From: Bacillus sp. X1(2014)
GTDB taxonomy: Bacteria; Bacillota; Bacilli; Bacillales_B; DSM-18226
Length of the DNA: 64,000 nucleotides
Direction: 5' to 3'
Assembly: GCF_007678255.1 (NCBI RefSeq)
Contig: NZ_VEED01000016.1
Location: forward strand, 1 to 64,000
Part shown: positions 1 to 8,636 of the stretch, piece after piece
Numbering within the stretch: the stretch's first letter is position 1
Layout of the letters: every line of letters starts with the position of its first letter
The notes under the pieces: model-generated
Told to the model about the DNA's origin: nothing
The model's input: only the letters and a program-made list of their open reading frames with translations
The model's database searches: none
Translations under genes and position numbers: made by a program

Positions 1-103
1 TACACAAAAAATAAATCAGCTGCTTAACATTGTTTTTCATCAGGAATGAATTTACACATAATAATGGGCTTGACTAAGAATAGCTTAAATAGAAGGAGAA
101 ATT

Positions 104-232
104 CCGCCTATTTAATCGAAAAACATGAAAATGGTGGATTTTGCTTTGCATAACCGGAAAAACTTCCCTTATTTTACCCTGAAACGAGCTCTATTCTGCA
201 ATTAACCGGAAAATCTCCGCTTATTCTAATTC
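104..232. repeat. Degenerate hairpin repeat tract at left edge
   Basis: The first 372 bases hold no convincing gene. Between about 104 and 232 there are related units containing aaccgga and a short tccgctta or ttccctta segment. The two aaccgga copies start at 152 and 204, exactly 52 bases apart. A related hairpin, taggcggaa-aaa-ttccgccta, occurs at 28650-28670, so this looks like a dispersed intergenic repeat type rather than gene debris. Its function is unknown. Confidence 0.45.
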
Positions 233-324
233 CGTTGATTGCTTAATTAAGGACAAGAGGCTTCTTATTTAAATGGAAGTGAGATGAAAACCATCGCGGG
301 ACGGGTTTTTAATATTTAACTAAC

Positions 325-367
325 AGTGCCTGACACTCCCCGCATTATTCGGGGAGTGTCAGGCACT
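325..367. terminator. Perfect 18-bp inverted repeat, likely terminator of licH
   Basis: The left arm at 325-342 begins agtgcctgacac. The right arm at 350-367 is its exact reverse complement, and the loop is cattatt. It lies just 3' of the minus-strand GH4 gene and so is well placed to end its transcript. The same gtgcctg(a/t)cac arm reappears at 2664-2723 after the rpiR gene, so this stem belongs to a reused intergenic element. Confidence 0.7.
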
Positions 368-372
368 ATTCT

Positions 373-1701
373 TTAAGCCTCTACTGCTGTAAAAAATTGT
401 GGTAAGTATTCTTTATGTGCTTCTAACATATCATCTAAGATTTGTTTTGCAATTGTATCAGAAGGTACGAGCGGATTGATGGTCATTGCAAGTAGAGCTG
501 TATTATAATCTCCGGTTACGGCAGCTTCTGCAGCAACACGCTCAAATGATTTAATTTGCTGGACAAGTCCTTGTACTGCGACAGGAAGCTCACCTACTGA
601 AATTGGTTTAGGTCCTTCTTTTGTAATGATACAGTTTACTTCAACGGCAGAGTCATCTGCTATATTTGCAATCGCACCATTATTTCTTGTGTTTACTGGC
701 TGGATGTCACGTCTATCGTTATAAATCGAATTAATTAGGTTGCAAGCGGCATCACTATAATAGGCACCACCGCGTTTTTCTAGTTGAGGAGGTTTAATCG
801 CTAAATTTTGATCCTTATAAAGTTCAAATAGTTCATTTTCGACTTGCTTTACAACTTCCGCTCGAGTGCCTTCTTCTTTTGCTGCTCGGATTTCTTCTTC
901 TAACATCTCACTAGTTTTATAATAATAACGGTGATATGGGCAAGGAATCGCGTTTAACCCACGAAGGAAATCAGGCTCCCAATCGATGGCTTTAATATTT
1001 TTCATGCTCATTGAGTTTTCGGGGTCCGCCATTTTTTCAATCACGTCACCAAGTACACTTACTCCATCTACATAAACATTTAAACCAAATACCATATGAT
1101 TAAGCCCAGCGAAGTCGATGTCGACTCTTTCAGGAGCCACTTCTAGCATTTCGGCTGTTTGCATTTTTATGCCAACAGGAACATTACAGAGTCCCACTAC
1201 CTTTTTAATATTACTATAACGGAGTACAGCTTCCGTTACCATGCCCGCAGGGTTTGTGAAGTTTACTAGCCAAGCATCAGGGCATAGTTCTTCGATATCC
1301 TTACAAATTTCCAAAATGACTGGAATGGTTCGTAAACCTTTAAATAATCCACCTGGTCCGTTTGTTTCTTGGCCAATGACATTATATTTTAATGGTATTC
1401 TCTCATCCTTTGCACGAGCATCAAGTAATCCAACACGGAATTGAGTGGTTACAAAGTCTGCGTCTTTAAGTGCTTCACGGCGATCAAGAGTTAAATGTAC
1501 CTCAATTGGGAGACCGGCCTTTTCTATCATACGTTTAGCAAGAGAACCGACAATATTTAATTTTTCTTGTCCTGCTGGAATATCCACCAACCATAACTCC
1601 CTAATTGGCAGTTCATCGTATCTTTTAATAAAACCCTCTACAAGTTCAGGAGTATAACTTGAACCTCCGCCTATTGTAACAATTTTAATCCCTTTTTTCA
1701 T
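373..1701 (-). CDS. licH: 6-phospho-beta-glucosidase, GH4 family (LicH-like)
   Basis: Family GH4 enzymes hydrolyse phosphorylated beta-glucosides such as cellobiose-6-phosphate in the cytoplasm, using NAD and a divalent metal. The 442-residue protein opens with a Rossmann segment (IKIVTIGGGSSYTPEL). It also has the GH4 metal-site motif GLCNVP (Cys172) and GLNHMVFG (His202). As I recall, B. subtilis LicH has the same length. I chose the ATG at 1701 because it matches LicH and follows a GGAGGTG ribosome binding site. An in-frame ATG at 1761, also behind GGAGGT, would add 20 residues. The gene is divergent from an RpiR regulator, its likely controller. No PTS gene that would make the substrate is in the window, so one may lie to the left. 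Confidence 0.9.
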   Translation of the reverse strand: MKKGIKIVTIGGGSSYTPELVEGFIKRYDELPIRELWLVDIPAGQEKLNIVGSLAKRMIEKAGLPIEVHLTLDRREALKDADFVTTQFRVGLLDARAKDERIPLKYNVIGQETNGPGGLFKGLRTIPVILEICKDIEELCPDAWLVNFTNPAGMVTEAVLRYSNIKKVVGLCNVPVGIKMQTAEMLEVAPERVDIDFAGLNHMVFGLNVYVDGVSVLGDVIEKMADPENSMSMKNIKAIDWEPDFLRGLNAIPCPYHRYYYKTSEMLEEEIRAAKEEGTRAEVVKQVENELFELYKDQNLAIKPPQLEKRGGAYYSDAACNLINSIYNDRRDIQPVNTRNNGAIANIADDSAVEVNCIITKEGPKPISVGELPVAVQGLVQQIKSFERVAAEAAVTGDYNTALLAMTINPLVPSDTIAKQILDDMLEAHKEYLPQFFTAVEA

Positions 1702-1943
1702 GATTGTGCACCTCCGGATATTTTTAAATACTGTGTATATCAATGAAGTTTTTCTGTTCATCGAAAGTGTACCTCCAAATAATGCCGGTGGAAATAGAAG
1801 GGAAGGTTTTTGTAACAGTTGTCGTTAATAGTGATTTGTTACTTTGTGAAAACACTATGTTTTTTTAAACATGTGGTATGATAATTCCAATCACAATAGT
1901 TTTTGTTCATTAATGAATAGGGTCGACTAGAGGGGGGATTTAT

Positions 1944-2663
1944 TTGTTTTCAAATGAAGTGATCAGCACTTTTAATGATCTGGAGATGTCTTTATATAAT
2001 TATGTTATTAAAAACAGTGATAAAGTGATTTATATGCGGATAAGGGAATTGGCAAATGAGACGCACGTTTCGACTTCAACGATCCTACGATTTTGCCGAA
2101 AAGTGGATTGTGAAGGATTTTCGGAATTCAAAGTGAAGTTGAAGTTATTATTAGATAAAGACCAAACTCCTCATTTGAGAAGTTCGCAAGAGTCCTTATC
2201 TGAATTTCTAGAGCGGACGTTAAAAGGAAATCTTGATTCGTATATCATGGATGCAGCGGAAATGATCGCAGATTCTGATAGTGTTATATTTATTGGGATT
2301 GGGAGTTCTGGAATATTAGCAGAATATGGGGCAAGGTATTTCTCAAGCTTGGGTAAATTTTCCCTTTACATAAAAGACCCGCTCTTTCCAATTAGTGCGA
2401 AATATTTACAAAACAGTACGACGATAGCCTTGTCTGTATCAGGAGAAAATCGGTTTACGGTTACGCATATTAATCAACTTAAACAAGAAGGAAGTAAGAT
2501 TGTCAGCATTACAAACAGTCAACATTGCACGGTTGCAAAACTTTCAGATGTAAATGTACCTTACTATGTAACAGAGGAAAAGTATAATAATTCAAATATA
2601 ACAACCCAAATTCCAGTTATGTATATTTTGGAATCAATCGCACGTGAAGTAAACAAACAATAA
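1944..2663 (+). CDS. RpiR/MurR-family sugar-phosphate-responsive regulator
   Basis: RpiR-family proteins bind DNA through an N-terminal helix-turn-helix and sense phosphosugars through a C-terminal SIS domain. Residues 1-75 of this 239-residue protein form the HTH_6-type domain, with the typical run ELANETHVSTSTILRFCRKV. Residues 100-230 form a SIS domain with the IFIGIGSSG and ALSVSGEN phosphosugar-loop signatures. The TTG start at 1944 is preceded by AGGGGGGAT at good spacing. It is divergent from the GH4 gene and probably controls it in response to a phospho-beta-glucoside or its product. That role is inferred from position only. Confidence 0.85.
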   Translation: MFSNEVISTFNDLEMSLYNYVIKNSDKVIYMRIRELANETHVSTSTILRFCRKVDCEGFSEFKVKLKLLLDKDQTPHLRSSQESLSEFLERTLKGNLDSYIMDAAEMIADSDSVIFIGIGSSGILAEYGARYFSSLGKFSLYIKDPLFPISAKYLQNSTTIALSVSGENRFTVTHINQLKQEGSKIVSITNSQHCTVAKLSDVNVPYYVTEEKYNNSNITTQIPVMYILESIAREVNKQ

Positions 2664-2729
2664 GTGCCTGTCACCACCAGCATTTTGTCGAATTTATCGA
2701 CATGATTCGGTGGTGTCAGGCACCACTTT
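2664..2729. terminator. Nested hairpin terminator after rpiR
   Basis: The arms gtgcctgtcaccacc (2664-2678) and ggtggtgtcaggcac (2709-2723) pair with one mismatch. The loop carries its own small palindrome, tgtcga...tcgaca. A T-rich stretch follows. The outer arms resemble those of the stem at 325-367. Confidence 0.6.
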
Positions 2730-2929
2730 TATGATAGAGTTTGTTCCTTCTCTAATAAAAAGGAATAGGACTCAGTGTCAATCGGTTGATTGGAAAGGAT
2801 GCTGAAAACGCATCGGCCGTCGCCGATTATTATGTGAACAAAACTTACAACCGCAAGCCCCTGCAATCATGTATGGGGTTAGGTTGTTTTTTTATGGCTC
2901 TTTTCGTAAATTTTGTTGCTGTGTTCGAT

Positions 2930-3100
2930 TCGGGTCCATTCGGACACAGCTTTCGAGGTTTCAAAGGCAATCGTGTCCGAACATTGGCCGTCTTCGGACA
3001 GCTTTCGTAACTTCAAAGGCAATCGTGTCCGAACATTGGCCGTCTTCGGACAGCTTTCATAGTTTCAAAGGCAATCGTGTCCGACATCGGTCGAGAAACC
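2930..3100. repeat. Three tandem 52-bp units with 8-bp hairpins
   Basis: The segment ggcaatcgtgtccg starts at 2966, 3018 and 3070, so the period is exactly 52 bases. Two of the units contain the stem tgtccgaa...ttcggaca with an 11-base loop; the third is cut short. Fifty-two is not a multiple of three, so reading frames across the tract shift with each unit, which argues against coding. The tract lies in the 706-base gene-free stretch between rpiR and the exuT-like gene. Confidence 0.8.
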
Positions 3101-3103
3101 ATG

Positions 3104-3166
3104 GGGGCGGTTCCCTTGGTCACTTTAACCGCAAAAAAAGCCAGGAGAACCGTCCCTCTGGCACCT
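3104..3166. repeat. Dispersed GGGACGGTTC hairpin element, copy 1
   Basis: The element has arms ggggcggttc and gaaccgtccc around an interior holding actttaacc and aaaaaaagccag. Related copies occur at 10787-11055 (arms split), 19000-19058, 41321-41356 (half), 44267-44345 and 60722-60746. It directly follows the 52-bp tract here. Confidence 0.7.
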
Positions 3167-3199
3167 GTAAAAAAAAGGCAAATAAAAAATATTCAGAAG

Positions 3200-3217
3200 A
3201 TACTAGTATACTAGTAT
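3200..3217. promoter_or_regulatory. Double tactagta palindrome, candidate GntR operator
   Basis: The sequence atactagtatactagtat is a perfect 18-base palindrome about 150 bases upstream of the exuT-like gene. Three related palindromes sit before the zinc dehydrogenase operon (4652-4671, 4720-4729, 4755-4764). The shared motif suggests co-regulation of both promoters, most simply by the FadR-type GntR protein encoded at 11135. Confidence 0.65.
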
Positions 3218-3322
3218 ATGAGTGTGGTAATATCTCTATGTAGACTTTTTGTATAGGCTTACATTTAAGCTAAAAGGAGTGAAAGCTAAAATATCCGAAA
3301 TTAATATTTTTTTATTATTTAA

Positions 3323-3336
3323 AGTAAACGTTTGCA
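3323..3336 (+). promoter_or_regulatory. cre-like or LacI-family operator upstream of exuT1
   Basis: agtaaacgtttgca matches the CcpA cre consensus TGWAANCGNTNWCA at about 11-12 of 14 positions and is centred on the typical AACGTT core. It lies 34 bases before the exuT-like start, so it could mediate catabolite repression or bind another LacI-family regulator. Confidence 0.45.
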
Positions 3337-3369
3337 TTGGAGTCAAAACATTACAAGGAGGTTTAATAT

Positions 3370-4632
3370 ATGTTTTCAAAAGGTAAAACAATTGTATTAG
3401 TAATGCTTTTCTTAGCAGGTGTGGTGAACTACTTAGACAGATCTGCTCTCTCTATAGCGGCACCTTTTATTACCGAAGATTTACATTTATCACCGACACA
3501 ATTGGGGATCGTCTTTAGTAGCTTCTCTGTTGGATACGCCATTTTCAACTTTATTGGCGGAGTAGCGTCTGATAAATACGGGGCAAAACTTACTTTGTTT
3601 GTAGCTATGGTTGTTTGGTCTCTATTCAGCGGTGCGATTGCGCTAGCATTCAGCCTTGCCAGCTTGATTGTTATTCGGGTACTTTTTGGAATGGGCGAAG
3701 GGCCATTGTCAGCAACCATTAATAAAATGGTCAATAACTGGTTCCCTTCAGATAAACGGGCAACAGCAATTGGGCTTGCTAATAGTGGTACACCACTAGG
3801 AGGAGCAATTGCCGGTCCTATCGTTGGGATCATTGCCTTGAATTATGGCTGGAAAGTCTCTTTCGTGCTCATTATGATCATTGGATTAGTTTGGGCAGTA
3901 TGCTGGTGGATGTTTATTAAGGATAAACCTGCTGAGGAAAGCAAGCAAAATAATGGCGCTGCAATGCCAGGTCAAAATCAGTCAGGTGCAAAAATACCAT
4001 TAACATTTTATTTAAAACAAAAAACGGTCCTATTTACAGCTTTTGCGTTCTTCGCGTATAACTATATTCTATTTTTCTTCTTAACTTGGTTCCCAAGTTA
4101 TTTAACTGATGCACGCGGCCTAAGTATTAAAGAGATGAGTGTCGTAACCGTTATTCCTTGGGTATTGGGTTTCATTGGTCTAGCTTCAGGCGGTATGGTT
4201 TCTGATTTTGTGTATAAAAAAGTAGGAAAAGCATTATTTGCTCGTAAAGTAGTATTAGTATCTTGTTTGTTTACATCAGCCGTTTGTATTGGGATTGCCG
4301 GTCTTGTTACTACCACAGTGGCTGCTGTAAGTTTAGTAGCATTATCCGTTTTCTTCTTATATTTAACAGGTGCGATTTACTGGGCGATCGTCCAAGACGT
4401 TGTCGATCAAAAGAACGTAGGATCTGTTGGAGGATTCATGCACTTCTTGGCTAATACCGCTGGAATCATTGGTCCTACATTAACTGGTTTCCTTGTGGAG
4501 AAATCTGGCACTTACACCGCGGCATTTTTATTGGCCGGAGGGTTAGCAGTTTTTGCTTCATTAGCAGTCATTAAATTTGTTAAACCTATTACTAAAAAGT
4601 ATAAGGGCGAGTTGACAGGGAAAGCGGTTTAA
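3370..4632 (+). CDS. exuT: Hexuronate MFS transporter (ExuT-like), copy 1
   Basis: This 420-residue major facilitator of the anion:cation symporter (ACS) subfamily probably imports glucuronate and/or galacturonate with protons. It shows about 12 hydrophobic segments. The N-terminal signature GVVNYLDRSALSIAAPFI is shared with hexuronate and glucarate transporters, and the loop motif SDKYGAKLTLF matches the MFS A-type loop. The ATG at 3370 follows ACAAGGAGG. A second, closely similar transporter lies at 11893-13167 on the minus strand; the two are clear paralogues. The gene has its own promoter region with a palindromic operator and a cre-like box, and it heads the glucuronate-side gene set. 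Substrate choice between the two copies cannot be read from sequence. Confidence 0.85.
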   Translation: MFSKGKTIVLVMLFLAGVVNYLDRSALSIAAPFITEDLHLSPTQLGIVFSSFSVGYAIFNFIGGVASDKYGAKLTLFVAMVVWSLFSGAIALAFSLASLIVIRVLFGMGEGPLSATINKMVNNWFPSDKRATAIGLANSGTPLGGAIAGPIVGIIALNYGWKVSFVLIMIIGLVWAVCWWMFIKDKPAEESKQNNGAAMPGQNQSGAKIPLTFYLKQKTVLFTAFAFFAYNYILFFFLTWFPSYLTDARGLSIKEMSVVTVIPWVLGFIGLASGGMVSDFVYKKVGKALFARKVVLVSCLFTSAVCIGIAGLVTTTVAAVSLVALSVFFLYLTGAIYWAIVQDVVDQKNVGSVGGFMHFLANTAGIIGPTLTGFLVEKSGTYTAAFLLAGGLAVFASLAVIKFVKPITKKYKGELTGKAV

Positions 4633-4651
4633 TAGCGTAACGAATAACTTG

Positions 4652-4671
4652 TACACTAGTATACCAGTGTA
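4652..4671. promoter_or_regulatory. tactagta-type palindrome, operator candidate
   Basis: This 20-base near-palindrome, tacactagtataccagtgta, is symmetric apart from one base pair per arm. It belongs to the same motif family as 3200-3217 and lies between the exuT-like gene and the zinc dehydrogenase gene. Confidence 0.6.
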
Positions 4672-4719
4672 ATATAATGAAACTATATCAAATGAATTTA
4701 ATTTTACGCCCTATCTTGT

Positions 4720-4729
4720 ATACTAGTAT
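4720..4729. promoter_or_regulatory. atactagtat operator candidate
   Basis: A perfect 10-base palindrome within cttgtatactagtatc. Its centre is 63 bases from the 4652-4671 palindrome and 35 bases from the next copy. Confidence 0.55.
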
Positions 4730-4754
4730 CCCGTCTTTTTATCCCTATCCTTGT

Positions 4755-4764
4755 ATACTAGTAT
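4755..4764. promoter_or_regulatory. atactagtat operator candidate proximal to the dehydrogenase gene
   Basis: A perfect palindrome within cttgtatactagtattt, 35 bases upstream of the zinc dehydrogenase start. It shares the left flank cttgt with the copy at 4720, so the two may be a duplicated site. Confidence 0.55.
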
Positions 4765-4798
4765 TTAAGAGAAAAAGGGTATTGAGGAGTATGAAGTA

Positions 4799-5821
4799 AT
4801 GAAAGCGATACAAGTGGTTAAACCAGGGCAGCTTGAAATCATTGAGAAAGAAATGCCACAGATCCAACATGAAAATGAGGTTCTGATTCAGGTGAAGATG
4901 GCTGGGATCTGTGGTTCAGATATGCATATCTATCATGGAACCTCACCAGTCGCTACCTATCCGCGGGTAATCGGACATGAAGTCACTGGCCAAGTAGTAA
5001 AGATTGGTGGGGACGTTACCTCCCTTAAGGTGGATGATCATGTTGTCATCGAACCGATTCTCACTTGTGGAGAATGCTATGCGTGCCGATCTGGACGGCA
5101 AAATGTCTGTCAGAATTTAAAGGTATTTGGGGTTCACATTGATGGTGGTTATCAGGAGTATGTAGTTGTCCCTGAAAAAATGGCTCACAAAGTTGACCCA
5201 ACATTGGCTTGGAAAGAAGCAGTTTTAGTAGAACCCTTTACAATTGGGGCACAAGCAAATTGGCGTGGGGATGTCAGGCAGGGAGATGTTGTGTTTATCA
5301 TGGGCGCCGGCCCGATTGGGATTTGTGCCTTGCAGGTTGCCAAGTATAGAGGGGCAACAGTTATCATTTCAGATTTAAGTGAAGAAAAGCTGAGCTATGC
5401 CGAAAGCCTTGGTGCTGATTTTACGGTCAATCCGTTGAACGAAGATATTTTTCAAAAAATTAATGAATTAACTGAGGGAATGGGCGCGAATGTTGTCATC
5501 GATGCCGTATGTACAACAAAAACATTCGAACAAGCTGTCCAACTTGCATCAGTTGCTGGAAGAATTGTTGTTTTAGGATTTAGTGAAGAAAAGTCAGGGA
5601 TTCCGCAGCTGGAAATTACGAAAAAAGAACTGACCGTCAGTGGATCCAGATTGCAAACGAACCAGTTTCCAGAAGTCATTGACCTTTTCAATCATAGAAA
5701 AATAGATACAGATAGCTTTGTTACACATACGTTTCCTTTCGAGCAAGTGAAAGAAGCGATTCAATTAATCGAAACAAATCCAGATGCAGTTAGAAAAGTT
5801 CATTTAGATTTTTCACGATAA
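4799..5821 (+). CDS. Zinc-type medium-chain alcohol dehydrogenase (YjmD-like)
   Basis: This is a 340-residue zinc-dependent medium-chain dehydrogenase. The catalytic zinc ligands are visible in GICGSD (Cys38) and GHE (His60/Glu61). The four structural cysteines lie at 90, 93, 96 and 104, and the NAD-binding loop is GAGPIG. In the B. subtilis hexuronate operon the equivalent gene yjmD also sits immediately before uxuA. The family includes L-galactonate, sorbitol and threonine dehydrogenases, so the likely substrate is a sugar acid or polyol feeding the hexuronate pathway, but the exact one is unknown. It is the first gene of the operon running through uxuA and uxuB, under three tactagta palindromes. 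A second, diverged zinc dehydrogenase lies at 13299-14312. Confidence 0.8.
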   Translation: MKAIQVVKPGQLEIIEKEMPQIQHENEVLIQVKMAGICGSDMHIYHGTSPVATYPRVIGHEVTGQVVKIGGDVTSLKVDDHVVIEPILTCGECYACRSGRQNVCQNLKVFGVHIDGGYQEYVVVPEKMAHKVDPTLAWKEAVLVEPFTIGAQANWRGDVRQGDVVFIMGAGPIGICALQVAKYRGATVIISDLSEEKLSYAESLGADFTVNPLNEDIFQKINELTEGMGANVVIDAVCTTKTFEQAVQLASVAGRIVVLGFSEEKSGIPQLEITKKELTVSGSRLQTNQFPEVIDLFNHRKIDTDSFVTHTFPFEQVKEAIQLIETNPDAVRKVHLDFSR

Positions 5822-5842
5822 AAAGAGAAGGAGTGGATATCG

Positions 5843-6952
5843 ATGCAAATGACATGGAGATGGTATGGTGAAGGGAACGACTCGATTACACTTGATCATA
5901 TTCGGCAAATTCCAGGTGTAATGGGTGCGGTTTGGTCTCTGCATGATAAAGTTGCAGGGGAAGAATGGGAAATGGAAAGAATCCAGGAGGTTGCGGACCA
6001 AATTCGCAGCAAAGGATTCAGCCCGGCTGTAGTAGAAAGCGTAAACATTCATGATGATATCAAAATCGGATTGCCTACCAGGGATAAGTATATCGATATT
6101 TATATCGATACCATTAAGAAGCTTTCTAAAGTCGGAGTAAAAGTGATTTGCTATAATTTTATGCCGGTTTTTGACTGGACAAGAACAGACTTATATAAGG
6201 AATTGCCAGACGGTTCCAATGCTCTGTTTTATGAAAAAGCGGCGATTACCGATGATCCAAAAGATATGGTTGAAAAAATCCTCGGCGGAGCCGGTGAATT
6301 TACGATGCCGGGCTGGGAGCCAGAACGTATGGCGAAGTTGGATGAATTGTTTAAAGCGTATGAGGGTGTGACCGAGGACATTCTTTTCGACAACTTGAAA
6401 TACTTCCTTGAACGAGTGATCCCTGTATGTGAGGAATATGATGTGAAAATGGCGATCCATCCGGATGATCCGGCTTGGCCGATTTTCGGCTTGCCGCGTA
6501 TTATTCGAAATCGGGAGTATATCAGAAGATTCCTAAATCTAGTGGACAGCCCCTACAATGGCTTAACATTCTGCACAGGGTCATTAGGAACCAATCCAGA
6601 AAACGATCTACCGGCAATGATTCGCGAATTTCATGATCGAATCCACTTTGCGCATATCCGTAATGTAAAGGTTTTTGAAAATGGCGATTTTATTGAGGTC
6701 TCTCACCGCGGCCAGGATGGAAGTGTCGATGTAGCCGAAGTCATCAAAGCGTACCATGAAAATGGATTTACAGGTTATGTCCGCCCGGATCACGGCCGTC
6801 ACCTTTGGGGCGAAGAGAAACACTGCAGACCTGGTTATGGGCTGTATGACAGAGCGCTTGGAATTATGTACATGCTGGGTGTTTGGGACAGCCTGGAAAA
6901 AGAGAAAGGAAGAGAGCTAAGTGCTACAGTTAAAGAGAAACAGCATAGTTAA
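5843..6952 (+). CDS. uxuA: D-mannonate dehydratase
   Basis: UxuA removes water from D-mannonate to give 2-keto-3-deoxygluconate, the step that joins the glucuronate branch to the KDG pathway. The 369-residue protein begins MTWRWYGEGND and contains family segments such as KVICYNFMPVFDWTRTDL, MAIHPDDPAWPIFG, FAHIRNV and RPDHGRHLWGE, which supply the metal-binding cysteine, histidines and aspartates. Its length is normal for the family. The ATG at 5843 follows GAAGGAGTGG, 21 bases after the dehydrogenase stop. The 3' end overlaps the uxuB start by 32 bases, so the two are probably translationally coupled. Confidence 0.95.
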   Translation: MQMTWRWYGEGNDSITLDHIRQIPGVMGAVWSLHDKVAGEEWEMERIQEVADQIRSKGFSPAVVESVNIHDDIKIGLPTRDKYIDIYIDTIKKLSKVGVKVICYNFMPVFDWTRTDLYKELPDGSNALFYEKAAITDDPKDMVEKILGGAGEFTMPGWEPERMAKLDELFKAYEGVTEDILFDNLKYFLERVIPVCEEYDVKMAIHPDDPAWPIFGLPRIIRNREYIRRFLNLVDSPYNGLTFCTGSLGTNPENDLPAMIREFHDRIHFAHIRNVKVFENGDFIEVSHRGQDGSVDVAEVIKAYHENGFTGYVRPDHGRHLWGEEKHCRPGYGLYDRALGIMYMLGVWDSLEKEKGRELSATVKEKQHS

Positions 6953-8558
6953 TGAAGCTGAAGCATGGAAAGAAATCGGTGTCGAACTTCCGCAATTTGA
7001 TTTTGAACAGGTTGCCAAAAACACGCTAGAAAAGCCGCAGTGGGTACACTTTGGTGCTGGAAATATTTTTAGGGCCTTTGTGGCCAATGCGCATCAAAAA
7101 CTGTTAAACCAAGGACTAGCCGAGACCGGAATTATTGCGGTGAAAACGTATGATTTTGACATGATCGAACGGTTAAATAAGCCGTATGATAACCTGACCC
7201 TGCTTGTCACCATGAAAGCAAACGGCTCTTTTGAGAAGACCGTCATTAACAGCATTGTCGACACGATTGCCGCTGATTTTAACCGGAACGATGAATTCAA
7301 CCGACTGATTGAGATTTTTGAAAATCCAAGTCTACAGATGGCCAGTTTTACAATTACGGAAAAAGGCTATACCTTGACCAATCCATCTGGAGAGTTCATA
7401 GGCATGGTTGAGAAGGATTTTGAAACTGGTTTGGATCAACCGGTCCATGCCATGAGCATTGTCACATCGCTTGTCTACCGCAGATATTTGAAAGGCCAAT
7501 ATCCGATGACTTTCGTCAGCATGGATAACTGTTCCCATAATGGCGACAAGCTCAAAGCTGCCGTCTTAACGATTGCAAAGGAATGGCTCAAAAGGGGACA
7601 GGTGGAGGAAGGCTTTATTGCTTATCTTGAGGATGAAGGCAAGATCACCTTCCCTTTCACCATGATTGATAAAATTACGCCAAGGCCATCTGAAAAGGTG
7701 AAAGAAGCTCTTGTTGATCAAGGGATTACCGGCATGGATATCATAGTCACACCTAAAAATACGTATACGGCGCCTTTCGTCAATGCAGAAGTAAGTGAAT
7801 ATCTTGTCATAGAAGACAAATTCACGAATGGCCGTCCAGCTCTAGAGCAGGCGGGAATTATTTTTACGGACAGGGAAACGGTGAACAACATTGAAACGAT
7901 GAAGGTAACCACTTGCCTGAATCCGCTTCATACAGCATTGGCTGTTTCCGGCTGCCTGCTTGGCTATACGTTGATTGCAGATGAAATGAAAGACGAAACA
8001 CTGAGAAAGTTTGTAGAAATGATCGGTTATCAAGAAGGATTGAAGGTAGTGGTCGACCCTGAGATTATTAGCCCGAAAGCCTTCCTGGATGAAGTTTTGA
8101 ACGAACGCTTTTCTAACCCTTATATCCCGGATACGCCGCAGCGCATCGCGTGTGACACCTCCCTAAAAGTTGGAATCCGCTTCGGTGAAACGTTGAAGTC
8201 CTATGTACAAAGGGAGGACCTGAATCCGGCTGATTTGAACGGTATCCCGCTTGCGATTGCAGCGTGGTGCCGCTATCTCCTCGGCATTGATGATGAAGGC
8301 AAGGCATTTACGCTAAGTCCTGACCCGCAGCTTGAGACCCTGAAGGCGGCACTTGATGGTGTTGCTTTGGGTGACCGAACATCTAATATAAATATAATCC
8401 TATCCAATGAAGCGATTTTTGGAGTCAATTTGTATGAGATAGGGTTGGGCGAAAAGATTGAGTCCATGTTCTATGACATGCTTGCCGGCACCGGTGCCGT
8501 GCGCCGTACTTTAGAGAAGTATGTTATATCAGATAAGGAAAAAATTGCGGTTAGATAG
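6921..8558 (+). CDS. uxuB: Fructuronate reductase (mannitol dehydrogenase family)
   Basis: This 545-residue long-chain dehydrogenase of the mannitol dehydrogenase/UxuB family most likely reduces D-fructuronate to D-mannonate with NADH. The N-terminal nucleotide-binding segment is WVHFGAGNIFRAF. The catalytic lysine, asparagine and histidine are seen in KVTTCLNPLHTALA. The GTG start at 6921 lies inside the end of uxuA behind GGAAGAG. B. subtilis uses a short-chain dehydrogenase (YjmF) at this place in its operon, so the enzyme type differs here. A related but distinct family member, uxaB, is at 17104. Coupling to uxuA strongly supports the fructuronate role. Confidence 0.85.
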   Translation: MLQLKRNSIVNEAEAWKEIGVELPQFDFEQVAKNTLEKPQWVHFGAGNIFRAFVANAHQKLLNQGLAETGIIAVKTYDFDMIERLNKPYDNLTLLVTMKANGSFEKTVINSIVDTIAADFNRNDEFNRLIEIFENPSLQMASFTITEKGYTLTNPSGEFIGMVEKDFETGLDQPVHAMSIVTSLVYRRYLKGQYPMTFVSMDNCSHNGDKLKAAVLTIAKEWLKRGQVEEGFIAYLEDEGKITFPFTMIDKITPRPSEKVKEALVDQGITGMDIIVTPKNTYTAPFVNAEVSEYLVIEDKFTNGRPALEQAGIIFTDRETVNNIETMKVTTCLNPLHTALAVSGCLLGYTLIADEMKDETLRKFVEMIGYQEGLKVVVDPEIISPKAFLDEVLNERFSNPYIPDTPQRIACDTSLKVGIRFGETLKSYVQREDLNPADLNGIPLAIAAWCRYLLGIDDEGKAFTLSPDPQLETLKAALDGVALGDRTSNINIILSNEAIFGVNLYEIGLGEKIESMFYDMLAGTGAVRRTLEKYVISDKEKIAVR

Positions 8559-8565
8559 GTGTTGG

Positions 8566-8597
8566 TGGGTCATGCGAAGTTTGTCATGGCCCATTTC
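8566..8597 (+). terminator. Hairpin after uxuB
   Basis: tgggtcatg (8566-8574) pairs with catggccca (8585-8593) with one G-T wobble, followed by tttccta. The U-tract is weak, so it may attenuate rather than fully end transcription before kdgA. Confidence 0.4.
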
Positions 8598-8636
8598 CTA
8601 TTATTGACGACCCAACTTGCGGTACAAGTAAAAATT

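Noticed and set aside
2786..3243. Plus-strand frames of 74 and 124 codons between rpiR and exuT1
   Set aside because: They run through the 52-bp tract and the GGGACGGTTC element, overlap each other in different frames, and have no family resemblance.
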